Positions 25,548 to 34,500 of a stretch of 47,632 nucleotides of DNA are shown here, piece by piece (position 1 is the stretch's first letter; each line of letters begins with the position of its first letter). Where the stretch lies: contig NZ_JAHDGE010000023.1 of NCBI RefSeq assembly GCF_020627745.1, positions 1-47,632 on the forward strand, in the 5' to 3' direction. A program made the position numbers and the translations under genes. Below the pieces are notes generated by a model. The model was not told where the DNA came from, made no database searches, and saw only the letters and a program-made list of their open reading frames with translations. The stretch is from Pseudooctadecabacter sp. Lineage in GTDB: Bacteria > Pseudomonadota > Alphaproteobacteria > Rhodobacterales > Rhodobacteraceae.

Positions 25548-25775
25548 ATGTCTTGGACCACTGCACTGACCCACTGGCCCCACCTTCTGGAACAACTGGC
25601 GGCTGATTTTCCGCAGCTTAATCTTGAGGCGCTGAAACGGTTTCGCGGTGACCGCGACAAGATGGAAGGTTATCTTGCAGACGCCCATGATCTGACAGCC
25701 CGCGAAGCCCGCACAACCCTCGACGACTGGCTGATGTACCGCGCCCCCGTCATCGCAAGTCAGGCAGCTGCCTGA
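25548..25775 (+). CDS. Small CsbD/YjbJ-like stress protein
   Basis: A 75-residue, soluble, probably all-helical protein. The spacing of conserved-looking residues (W..ALTHWPHLLEQL near the start, RFRGDRDKMEGYL in the middle, and EARTTLDDWL near the end) resembles CsbD/YjbJ general-stress proteins, though the N-terminal half differs. GGGAGGA lies 6 bases before the ATG and fixes the start. It is preceded by a consensus EcfG-type promoter, which independently suggests stress induction. Assignment to CsbD is by pattern rather than clear similarity; it may be a lineage-specific relative. The biochemical function of this class is unknown. Confidence 0.7.
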   Translation: MSWTTALTHWPHLLEQLAADFPQLNLEALKRFRGDRDKMEGYLADAHDLTAREARTTLDDWLMYRAPVIASQAAA

Positions 25776-25778
25776 CCA

Positions 25779-26402
25779 CTACGCCAGCGATGTGACCCAC
25801 AAGATGGTCGCATCCTCGTTGGAGACCGAAATAACGTTATGCCCCATGGAGGCATCGTAATAGGCGCTGTCGCCGCGTTTCATTTCGATGGGTTCGTAAA
25901 ATTCGGTGTAAAGGCGGATGACACCCGTCAGGACGTAAAGAAACTCTTCTCCGTCGTGACGCACCCATCCATCAAATTCATCGGCACTGCGCGCGCGCAC
26001 CTGCGCACGGTACGGCAACATCTGCTTTTTCGTCAGACTTTCTGCCAGCAGTTCATGTTCATAGGTGGCGGTGGCATGGCCCGTCCCCTCCCCTGACCGC
26101 GTCACGGCCATCCGGCCATTCACCTGATCCCGCTGCGGGGGCGTAAACAGCTGGGGCACCGAAATCTGCAGCCCCACGGCAAGTTTTTTCAACGCATCAT
26201 AGGTGGGTGACATCTGCCCGTTCTCGATCTTGGACAGGGTCGAGCGCGCCAATCCGGCCTGCGTCGCCGCCTGTTCCAGCGTCCATCCCTGTGCCTTGCG
26301 CAAATCACGGACCCGCATGCCCAGATCCAAAGGCTGCGCTTGCGCGTCCTCACCGTTTTCGCGGGCAATGGTAATCAACTGTCTGGGGTCTGTACTGGTC
26401 AT
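25779..26402 (-). CDS. XRE-cupin transcriptional regulator
   Basis: A 207-residue regulator. An XRE-type helix-turn-helix occupies about residues 28-86 (VRDLRKAQGWTLEQAATQAGLARSTLSKIENGQMSPTYDALKKLA), and a C-terminal cupin domain about 130-205 (DGEEFLYVLTGVIRLYTEFYEPIEMKRGDSAYYDASMGHNV), which usually binds a small effector. This two-domain type commonly controls an adjacent catabolic operon. It is divergent from the acyl-CoA ligase operon, with 64 bases between starts, and is its likely regulator. It is convergent with, and three bases from, the CsbD-like gene. The effector is not known. Confidence 0.9.
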   Translation of the reverse strand: MTSTDPRQLITIARENGEDAQAQPLDLGMRVRDLRKAQGWTLEQAATQAGLARSTLSKIENGQMSPTYDALKKLAVGLQISVPQLFTPPQRDQVNGRMAVTRSGEGTGHATATYEHELLAESLTKKQMLPYRAQVRARSADEFDGWVRHDGEEFLYVLTGVIRLYTEFYEPIEMKRGDSAYYDASMGHNVISVSNEDATILWVTSLA

Positions 26403-26466
26403 ACCCCCCTATAGGGCAGCGCACGGGCGGCTTGCAACTCTGCTGCGCGCTGGGGTAGCGATCAGC

Positions 26467-27978
26467 ATGACCCTCGCACCCGCGCCCGCCTCTGCGCCCC
26501 CGCCGCATCCGTTCAACATGGCCGCCCATGTGCTGGCGCGGTCTGCGCAGGCGCCCGACAAAATCGCATTGGCCGTGCTCGGCCCCGCACGCGCAGACCG
26601 CTGGTCCTATGCGCGGCTGGAAAGTGCCGTGCGCGGCACCGCCACGGGGCTTTTGCAATCGGGCCTGACTGCAGGCGACCGCGTGTTGATGCGGCTGGGA
26701 AACACGCCGGATTTTCCGATCACCTTTCTGGCCTGTCTGGCCGTCGATCTGGTCCCCGTGCCCACATCCCCGCAATTGACCAGCCCCGAGGTGACAGCCC
26801 TCGCACACCAGTTGGGCCCGAAGGTCGTTGTGGCCGACGATGCAACACCACGTCCCGATCACCCCGCCCCTGTGCTGACGACCGACATTCTGCGCACGTT
26901 CCACAGCCTGCCCCCTGCAGGTTTCGTCATGGGTGACCCCGACCGCGCAGGCTACATCATCTTCACCTCCGGCACGTCGGGCCGCCCGCGCGGTGTGATC
27001 CACGCCCACCGCGCCATCTGGGCGCGCCAGATGATGATGGACGGCTGGTATGGCCTCACCTCCGGCGACCGGATGCTGCACGCAGGCGCGTTCAACTGGA
27101 CCTACACGCTGGGCACCGGTCTGATGGACCCATGGACCATGGGCGCCACCGCGCTGATCCCTGCCGCGGGCACGCCCCCTGCGATGCTGCCCCTGCTTTC
27201 AAAACGCCACGATGCGACGATCTTTGCCGCAGCCCCCGGTGTCTACCGCCAACTTCTGCGCGCGCCCATGCCATCCTTGCCAAAACTGCGCCATGGGCTG
27301 TCGGCAGGTGAAAAGCTGCCCGATACGGTCCGCGCTGGCTGGGAAGACGCGACGGGCACGCCCATATTTGAAGCCTACGGGATGTCTGAATGTTCGACCT
27401 TCATCTCTGCCAGTCCCACGACCCCCGCTGACGCGGGCACCTTGGGGCCACCGCAACCCGGTCGTCGGGTCGTCCTGTTGGAGGACGGATCGCCAGCCCA
27501 AAGCGGTGAAATCGCAATTCACCGCGATGATCCGGGCCTGATGCTGGGGTACCTCAACGCCCCCGAAGACACCGCCGCGCGCTTTGACGGCGGCTACTTC
27601 CGCACCGGCGACCTTGCCAGCCTCTCCCCCAATGGGCACATCATTTATGAAGGCCGTGCGGATGACATGATGAACGCAGGCGGCTACCGCGTCTCCCCGA
27701 TTGAGGTTGAAACCGCCCTTGCCCTGCATCCCAACATCCTTGAAGCCGCCGCCGTTGAACTTCGCGTGAAATCAGACGCTTCGGTCATCGCGGCCTTTTA
27801 CGTCGCGGACAATGTGATAGACGAAGACGAACTGGCCGCCCATGCGGCCCATTATCTGGCCCGCTACAAGTGTCCGCGCCTGTTTATTCGCGTCGATGCC
27901 CTCCCCCGCGGGGCCAACAACAAACTGCTGCGCCGCCAGCTTCGCCAAGATTGGAACGCCCGCCATGGTCAAACTTGA
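26467..27978 (+). CDS. AMP-dependent acyl-CoA synthetase (benzoate-CoA ligase-like)
   Basis: A 503-residue adenylate-forming enzyme that activates a carboxylic acid to its CoA thioester via an acyl-AMP. The phosphate loop YIIFTSGTSGRPRGVIHAH, motif FEAYGMSECSTF, the hinge region YFRTGDLASL...YEGRADDMMNAGGYRVSP, and the C-terminal catalytic lysine in GANNKLLRRQLR are all present. The frame is open upstream, overlapping the regulator gene; the ATG at 26467 is chosen because it clears that gene. The closest feel is of the benzoate/aryl-CoA ligase group, but the acid substrate cannot be read from motifs. It is first of three overlapping genes and is divergent from an XRE-cupin regulator. Confidence 0.88.
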   Translation: MTLAPAPASAPPPHPFNMAAHVLARSAQAPDKIALAVLGPARADRWSYARLESAVRGTATGLLQSGLTAGDRVLMRLGNTPDFPITFLACLAVDLVPVPTSPQLTSPEVTALAHQLGPKVVVADDATPRPDHPAPVLTTDILRTFHSLPPAGFVMGDPDRAGYIIFTSGTSGRPRGVIHAHRAIWARQMMMDGWYGLTSGDRMLHAGAFNWTYTLGTGLMDPWTMGATALIPAAGTPPAMLPLLSKRHDATIFAAAPGVYRQLLRAPMPSLPKLRHGLSAGEKLPDTVRAGWEDATGTPIFEAYGMSECSTFISASPTTPADAGTLGPPQPGRRVVLLEDGSPAQSGEIAIHRDDPGLMLGYLNAPEDTAARFDGGYFRTGDLASLSPNGHIIYEGRADDMMNAGGYRVSPIEVETALALHPNILEAAAVELRVKSDASVIAAFYVADNVIDEDELAAHAAHYLARYKCPRLFIRVDALPRGANNKLLRRQLRQDWNARHGQT

Positions 27979-28609
27979 TATCCTGTCCGACCCGATTTGC
28001 CCGTGGTGCTATATCGGCAAGACCAACCTTGATCGCGCGCTGGAACAGATCGGCGATCATCCCTTTGAAATCGAATGGCATCCGTTCCAGTTGAACCCCG
28101 ACATGCCGGCAGGCGGCATGGGCCGACGGGAGTATCTTGAGGCGAAGTTCGGCGGCAAAGAGGGCGCGGTGCGTGCCTATGCCCCCGTGGTTGAGATGGC
28201 CGAAAAGGTCGGCCTGAAGATCGACTTTGAGGGGATGCAGCGCACGCCCAACACCATGGACGCCCACCGTCTGATTCACTGGGCGGGCATCGAACAGCGC
28301 CAGTCGTTCGTGGTGCAACGTCTGTTTGAAGCCTATTTCCGCGACGCCCGCGATATTGGCGATCATGAGGTCCTGCTGGACATCGCCGACGGCTGCGACA
28401 TGGACGCCGCCGTGATTGGTAAACTGCTGGCCTCGGACGCAGATGTGGCGGACATTCAAAAACGCGACGCCCACAGCCGTGAGATGGGCATTCAATCGGT
28501 GCCTACGTTCGTGGTGGCCAACCAGCACGCCGTGCCCGGCGCGCAACCCACCGAGATGTGGGTCAAAGTCATCGGTGAGATCATGGACCAGATCGAGGCC
28601 GCCGAGTGA
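27965..28609 (+). CDS. DsbA-family (FrnE-like) oxidoreductase
   Basis: A 214-residue cytoplasmic thioredoxin-fold protein. The CPWC motif lies in DILSDPICPWCYIGK (Cys12 and Cys15), and the cis-proline loop is in IQSVPTFVV, with an intervening helical domain (EMAEKVGLKIDFEG...NTMDAHRLIHWA). This pattern is that of the FrnE / 2-hydroxychromene-2-carboxylate isomerase branch of the DsbA superfamily. No signal peptide is present. The ATG at 27965 lies 14 bases inside the ligase gene, and its stop overlaps the next start, so it is coupled to both. Its role in the operon is unknown; a thiol-dependent step with an aromatic or polyketide-like compound is one possibility. Confidence 0.9.
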   Translation: MVKLDILSDPICPWCYIGKTNLDRALEQIGDHPFEIEWHPFQLNPDMPAGGMGRREYLEAKFGGKEGAVRAYAPVVEMAEKVGLKIDFEGMQRTPNTMDAHRLIHWAGIEQRQSFVVQRLFEAYFRDARDIGDHEVLLDIADGCDMDAAVIGKLLASDADVADIQKRDAHSREMGIQSVPTFVVANQHAVPGAQPTEMWVKVIGEIMDQIEAAE

Positions 28610-29811
28610 CCCCAGTCACAAAGCGGCTAGGCCAGACGGAGTTTGTGGCGCTTATCGCCATGCTCATGGCGACGATCGCGTTTTCCATCGACGCCATGTT
28701 GCCCGCCCTGCCCGAAATCGGGGCCGAGCTGACGCCTGATACCTTGAACAACGCGCAACTGGTCATCACCAGTTTCGTGTTGGGCATGGGGTTGGGCACG
28801 TTTTTCACCGGCCCTTTGGCGGACAGATTTGGCCGCAAGGCGGTGATCGTCACGGGCGCGTGGCTGTATATTGCGGCGACGCTTTTTGCCTATTTCGCCC
28901 AGACGCTTGAGACGATGTTGATCGCGCGCGTGCTGATGGGGTTGGCGGCCGCCGCCCCGCGTGTGGCTTCCGTGGCGATGGTGCGTGACCTTTATGCAGG
29001 CCGCGATATGGCGCGGATCATGTCCTTTGTGATGTTGATTTTCTCACTGGTGCCCGCGCTTGCGCCGTCACTTGGGGCGCTGATCATCGCGGTATCGGGC
29101 TGGCGCGGGGTGTTTGTGGCCTTTGCGCTTTTTGCGGCCGTGACTTCCACGTGGTTGATGTTGCGCCAGCCTGAAACCTTGCCCGCAGACCGTCGCCGGT
29201 CCCTGCAATTCGCCCCGCTTTGGTCCGCCGCACGGGAGGTCGTGACACATCCGACCGTGCGTCTGGCGACACTGGCGCAGACCCTGTCCATGGGGATGTT
29301 GTTTTCTGTCCTTAGCTCCACCCAGCAGGTGTTTGATGTGACCTACGGCCAAGGGCACAGTTTCCACTTCTGGTTTGGCGGCATCGCCGTGTTGGCGGCC
29401 TCCGCTTCGCTGATCAATGCGCGGATCGTGCAGCGGCTGGGGATGCGCCCGATCATCAAGGCGATGTTTCTGGCGCAATCGGCGTTGTCGCTGGCGATGA
29501 TTGGGGTTGTGTTGCTTGGCCTGCCTGTCCGGTTTGAACTGCTGTTCTATGCCTTCTGGACCACATCGGTGTTCTTTCAGGCCGGGCTGACGTTGGGCAA
29601 TCTGAACGCGCTCGCGTTGGAACCCATGGGCCATATCGCAGGCATGGCCGCATCCTTGGTCACCGCCATCGCGACGGTCGGCGCGGTGATCATCGCGGCC
29701 CCCATCGGGTTGCAGTTTGACGGCACACCGCTGCCGCTGGCTGTGGGCACATTCATCTGCGCCGTTCTGGCCTTCTGGATCACCAGCAAAATCCGCCGAG
29801 ACACCGACTAA
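28606..29811 (+). CDS. Bcr/CflA-family drug-type MFS exporter
   Basis: A 401-residue, 12-helix major facilitator. The family loop GPLADRFGRKAVIVTG between helices 2 and 3, the early DAMLPALPEIGAEL stretch, and RVLMGLAAAAPRVASVAMVRDLYAG identify the Bcr/CflA drug-resistance type. It starts with GTG overlapping the preceding stop (GTGA at 28606-28609). As the third gene of the operon with the acyl-CoA ligase and DsbA-like genes, it may export a substrate or toxic intermediate of that pathway. The stop codon is embedded in a palindrome shared with the convergent hemB. Confidence 0.9.
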   Translation: MTPVTKRLGQTEFVALIAMLMATIAFSIDAMLPALPEIGAELTPDTLNNAQLVITSFVLGMGLGTFFTGPLADRFGRKAVIVTGAWLYIAATLFAYFAQTLETMLIARVLMGLAAAAPRVASVAMVRDLYAGRDMARIMSFVMLIFSLVPALAPSLGALIIAVSGWRGVFVAFALFAAVTSTWLMLRQPETLPADRRRSLQFAPLWSAAREVVTHPTVRLATLAQTLSMGMLFSVLSSTQQVFDVTYGQGHSFHFWFGGIAVLAASASLINARIVQRLGMRPIIKAMFLAQSALSLAMIGVVLLGLPVRFELLFYAFWTTSVFFQAGLTLGNLNALALEPMGHIAGMAASLVTAIATVGAVIIAAPIGLQFDGTPLPLAVGTFICAVLAFWITSKIRRDTD

Positions 29812-29829
29812 AATTTGAGAATTCTAGTC
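29806..29829. terminator. Shared palindromic terminator of the MFS gene and hemB (repeat family copy 1)
   Basis: Arms GACTAAAATTT and GAATTCTAGTC around GA form a 24-base near-palindrome (two mismatches) that contains the MFS stop codon and touches the hemB stop. Its core CTAAAATT-GA-AATT..TAG recurs as a perfect palindrome at 42006-42027. It is AT-rich on both sides, so it could act as a bidirectional terminator. Confidence 0.55.
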
Positions 29830-30820
29830 ACCCGTTCAACAGCCGTGCGGCCGCCGGTGCGAAATAGGTTAACACCCCGTCACACCCTGCGCGTTTGAAA
29901 CACATCAGCGATTCCAGCATCACCTTGTCACCATCCAACCAGCCGTTTTGCGCCGCCGCCTGCATCATCGCGTATTCACCCGACACCTGATAGGCAAAGG
30001 TCGGCACGCCGAATTCGCGTTTCACACGGCCCACGATGTCCAGATAGGGCATCCCCGGTTTCACCATGACCATATCCGCCCCTTCGGACAGATCACGTTC
30101 CACCAACCGCATGGCTTCATCCGAATTGGCGGGGTCCATCTGATAGGTGTTCTTGTCCCCCGTCAGCGCCGACGACGCCCCCACAGCATCACGGAACGGC
30201 CCGTAAAAGGCGCTGGCATATTTCGCCGTGTAGCTCAGGATCGTCACATGGCTGTGCCCCGCCTCCTCCAACGCGCCGCGGATCGCGCCGATGCGGCCGT
30301 CCATCATATCGGACGGCCCCAGAATATCGGCCCCGCACTCCGCCTGCACCAGCGCCATCTTGACCAGCGCCTCAACCGTGCGGTCATTGACGATCGCGCC
30401 GTTTTCCACAAATCCGTCGTGGCCGTTGATGTTGTAGGGATCGAGCGCGATATCCGTCATCACCGCAATCTCGGGACAGGCGTCCTTGATCTCACGGATG
30501 GCGCGGTTGGCGATGTTGTCTCGCGACCATGCCAGCGCGCAATCCTCCGTCCGCGCGTCCATGCCGGTGTAGGGGAAAATGCAGATCGCCGGGATGCCCA
30601 AATCCCATGCTTCACGCGCGGCAGCGCCCACGCGGTCCACCGTGCGGCGCACCACTCCGGGCATGGAGGCCACGGCCTCCTCCCGGTCCGTCCCCTCCAT
30701 CACGAAAATCGGCCATATGAAATCCGCCGGGCTCAGCGCGCTTTCACGCACCATGGCCCGCAAAGCGGGGGTGCGGCGCAACCGGCGCAGACGGGTCTGG
30801 GGAAACGGGGGCAATGTCAT
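29828..30820 (-). CDS. hemB: Delta-aminolevulinate dehydratase (porphobilinogen synthase)
   Basis: A 330-residue HemB, which joins two 5-aminolevulinate molecules to porphobilinogen in tetrapyrrole synthesis. The active-site lysines are Lys200 (YTAKYASAFYGPF) and Lys254 (VKPGMPYLD). The metal-binding loop reads TDIALDPYNINGHDGF, without the cysteines of zinc-dependent enzymes, placing it in the magnesium-dependent class common in alphaproteobacteria. The conserved LGPSDMMDGRIGAIR segment is present. It is a single gene, convergent with the MFS gene across a shared palindrome. The start ATG gives the standard length. No nearby heme-gene cluster is seen. Confidence 0.97.
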   Translation of the reverse strand: MTLPPFPQTRLRRLRRTPALRAMVRESALSPADFIWPIFVMEGTDREEAVASMPGVVRRTVDRVGAAAREAWDLGIPAICIFPYTGMDARTEDCALAWSRDNIANRAIREIKDACPEIAVMTDIALDPYNINGHDGFVENGAIVNDRTVEALVKMALVQAECGADILGPSDMMDGRIGAIRGALEEAGHSHVTILSYTAKYASAFYGPFRDAVGASSALTGDKNTYQMDPANSDEAMRLVERDLSEGADMVMVKPGMPYLDIVGRVKREFGVPTFAYQVSGEYAMMQAAAQNGWLDGDKVMLESLMCFKRAGCDGVLTYFAPAAARLLNG

Positions 30821-30951
30821 AGATCGGGCCTTTCAAGTCACACATTTTGGGTCGCACGAATTGCCGCACATCACAAGGCTGGGCATTGCCCGCCTGCACC
30901 GCTAGGTTGCGCAAAAATCAGACACATCACATCCCACAGGCTGCCACCCCC

Positions 30952-31476
30952 GTGAACTGGACCAACACCCTTTTCGAAGTCATCGACATGCGGAGCTTTT
31001 CGAACCTGTGGTTCTGGATCGCGCTTGCGGTGATGTGGTCATCGGTCAGCCACTGGGTTCTGGGCGTGCCCTTCGACATGATCCAGCGGGCCAGAAAACA
31101 AGGCGGCACAGCCGAAGATGATCTGCACGACATGGTCCGCATTAACGTCAACCGCCTGCTTTATATTGCCGAAGTCTCCGGCCTCGTGCTGTCCGGCGTT
31201 CTGTGCTTTATGCTGACCTCCCTCGCAATTCTTGCCTTCGTCTATGACGTCGAATTTGCGCAGGCCGTCTTCTTGCTGGCCTTTCCCATGACGCTTGTCG
31301 GTATGCTCAGCCTGAACACCGCCAAAATCATCGCCCGTGACATGCCCCATGGCGACGACCTTTACAAACGTCTCAGCCGTCACCGTGTGGCCACGCAATT
31401 CGTCGGCATGTTCTCCATCTTCATCACGGCGATGTTCGGGATGTATAAAAACCTCGCCGTGGGCATCTGGCTGTAA
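30952..31476 (+). CDS. Small integral membrane protein, Rhodobacteraceae type
   Basis: About 174 residues with four membrane segments (around LWFWIALAVMWSSVSHWVLGV, LLYIAEVSGLVLSGVLCFML, AQAVFLLAFPMTLVGML and VATQFVGMFSIFITAMFGM). As I recall, proteins of this type (opening FEVIDMRSFSNLW) are annotated in Rhodobacteraceae as 'component of SufBCD complex', but no suf genes are near and I see no iron-sulfur motif, so that name is not adopted. The GTG at 30952 is chosen; the frame is open upstream, and ATG at 30988 is also possible. It precedes mfd by 45 bases, separated by a GC-rich hairpin (ACCGG...CCGGT). Confidence 0.72.
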   Translation: MNWTNTLFEVIDMRSFSNLWFWIALAVMWSSVSHWVLGVPFDMIQRARKQGGTAEDDLHDMVRINVNRLLYIAEVSGLVLSGVLCFMLTSLAILAFVYDVEFAQAVFLLAFPMTLVGMLSLNTAKIIARDMPHGDDLYKRLSRHRVATQFVGMFSIFITAMFGMYKNLAVGIWL

Positions 31477-31521
31477 CGCGCAGCCATTGACACCGGCCCC
31501 CGTCGGGGTAGGTCCGGTCCC

Positions 31522-34500
31522 ATGGCCCATTCCAAACACATCACCGTTTCCGGCGCGCCCGAGGGGTTCGATGCCCGTCTCATTCTGGCAGAGGCCGAAA
31601 AGGGCCCCGTCGTTCATGTCTGCCGCGATGACAAACGGCTTGAGGCGACCCGCGCTGCATTGGCCTTCTTTGCGCCCGATATGCCGGTCATCATTTTCCC
31701 CGGTTGGGATTGTCTGCCCTATGACCGCGTGTCACCCAACGCCGACATTTCTGCGGCCCGCATGGCGGTGCTGGCGGGTCTCGCCCATGCGATGCCGGAC
31801 CGGTTCGTTCTACTGACGACCGTCAACGCCGCCACACAGAAGGTCCCCGCCCGTGATGTGCTGAGGGAGGCTGCGTTCTCCGCCCGTGTCGGCGGGCGGA
31901 TCGACGAAAAAGCCCTGCGCGCCTTTCTGGTCCGCATGGGGTTCACGCAGGCCCCCACCGTGACCGAACCGGGTGATTACGCCGTGCGCGGCGGCATCAT
32001 CGACATCTATCCGCCCGGACAATCCGGCCCTGTGCGCCTTGATCTGTTTGGCGACGATCTGGACGGCGCGCGCCGCTTTGATCCGGCAACCCAGCGCACC
32101 ACCGAAAAGCTTGACCTGATCGAACTGGCGCCTGTGTCCGAGGTGATCCTCGATGACGCCGCGATCACCCGCTTCCGCCAGACCTACCGTCTGGAATTCG
32201 GCGCCGCCGGCACCGATGATCCGCTGTATGAGGCCGTGTCCGCTGGCAAAAAACACGCAGGCGTCGAACACTGGATGGGGTTTTTTCACGACCATCTAGA
32301 AACGCTGTTCGATTATCTGCCGGGTGCCACCATCACGCTGGATGATCAAAACGCCGCCCAACGGGAGGCGCGCTGGGTGTCCATCGCCGATCAATACGAT
32401 GCGCGGCGTGAGGCGATGCTGGCCAAGGGTCGCATGGACAGCGTCTATAAACCCGCGCCACCTGAGGGGCTGTATCTGGACAACGCAGCATGGGAAGCCG
32501 CGACGGCCGCCTTCCGCACCTTGCAGTTCAACGCATTGCCACAGGCCACCGGTCCCGGTGTGATTGATGCAGGCGGTCGGATCGGGCGGGATTTCGCGCC
32601 CGAACGTCAACAGGAATCCATCAGCCTTTTCGGGGCCTTGGCTGATCATGTTAAAGTGAAACTGCAAGAAAGACCCGTTATCATCGCCTCATATTCCGAA
32701 GGCGCCCGCGAACGTCTGATGGGCCTGATCGAAGACGAGGGCGTGGGTGAGGCGATCCCCGTCACCGACTTTTCCCGCGTCGGCAAAACCGGCCTGCATC
32801 TGGCCGTTCTGGCGCTTGAGCATGGGTTTGAGGCCAAGGACCTTGTGGTCATTTCCGAACAGGACGTGCTGGGTGACCGTCTGATCCGCCAGACCAAACG
32901 CAAACGCCGTGCTGAAAACTTCCTGACCGAAACCCAATCCCTTACACCGGGCGATCTGGTGGTGCATGTGGACCACGGCGTGGGCCGCTATCTGGGGTTG
33001 GAAGTCGTGACCGCCGCCGGTGCGGCCCATGAATGTCTGCTGTTGGAATATGCAGAAAATTCAAAGCTGTATCTGCCCGTTGAGAACATCGAACTTCTGT
33101 CGCGCTTCGGCCATGAGGTCGGTCTTCTGGACAAACTCGGCGGTGGCGCGTGGCAGGCCAAAAAGGCCAAGCTCAAGGAACGCATCCGTGAGATGGCGGA
33201 ACGCCTGATCCGTGTGGCCGCGGAACGCGCCCTGCGCACGGCCCCCGCCCTGACCCCGCCCGACGGGATGTGGGATCAATTTCTGGCCCGTTTTCCCTAC
33301 GCTGAAACCGACGACCAACTGGCGGCAATCTCCGACGTCCTCGAAGACCTCGGCTCCGGCCAGCCCATGGACCGGCTGGTGTGCGGCGACGTGGGCTTCG
33401 GCAAGACCGAGGTTGCGATCCGCGCGGCCTTCGTGGCCGCCATGTCCGGTGTGCAGGTCGCGATCATCGCACCCACCACCTTGCTCGCGCGCCAGCATTA
33501 CAAGAATTTTGCCGAACGGTTCCGCGGATTTCCCATCAATGTCAGACCTTTGTCGCGCTTTGTTGGCACAAAGGAGGCCACCGAAACCCGTGAAGGCATC
33601 GCCAAAGGCACGGTGGATATCGTCATCGGGACCCACGCGCTGCTGGCCAAATCCATCCGCTTCAAGAACCTTGGCTTCATCGTCATTGACGAAGAACAGC
33701 ACTTCGGCGTGCAACACAAGGAACGCCTGAAACAGATGCGAACGGACATTCACGTCCTGACCCTGACGGCGACGCCCATCCCGCGCACCCTGCAACTGAG
33801 CCTATCGGGCGTCCGCGAACTGTCCATCATCGGCACGCCGCCCGTGGACCGACTGGCAATCCGCACCTACGTTAGCGAATTCGACACGGTCACCCTGCGC
33901 GAGGCGCTCTTGCGCGAACACTACCGTGGCGGTCAGTCGTTCTTCGTGGTCCCCCGCATCTCCGATCTGCCAGAGATTGAGGAATTCCTGAAAGAACAGG
34001 TGCCTGAAGTCAGCTATATCACTGCCAACGGCCAGATGGCCGCCGGTGAACTCGATGACCGGATGAACGCCTTTTATGACGGGAAATATGACGTGTTGCT
34101 GGCCACCACCATCGTGGAAAGCGGCCTCGACATCCCCACTGCCAACACCATGATCGTGCACCGCGCCGATATGTTTGGCCTCGCTCAACTCTACCAGATC
34201 CGGGGCCGCGTGGGCCGCTCCAAAACCCGCGCCTATGCGTATCTGACCTATAAACCACGCCAGAAACTGACACCCCAGGCCGAAAAACGTCTGAAGGTGC
34301 TTGGCAGCATCGACACGCTGGGCGCAGGCTTTACGCTGGCGTCACAGGACCTTGATATTCGTGGCGCGGGCAACCTGCTGGGCGAAGAACAATCCGGCCA
34401 GATGCGTGAGGTGGGGTATGAACTCTACCAATCCATGCTCGAAGAACAGATCGCCAAGATCAAATCGGGCGAAGTCACATTGGTCGAGGACGGCCAATGG

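Noticed and set aside
30952..31476. Naming this gene as an Fe-S assembly (Suf) component
   Set aside because: Only recalled annotation supports it; the sequence shows just membrane helices and the context has no suf genes.
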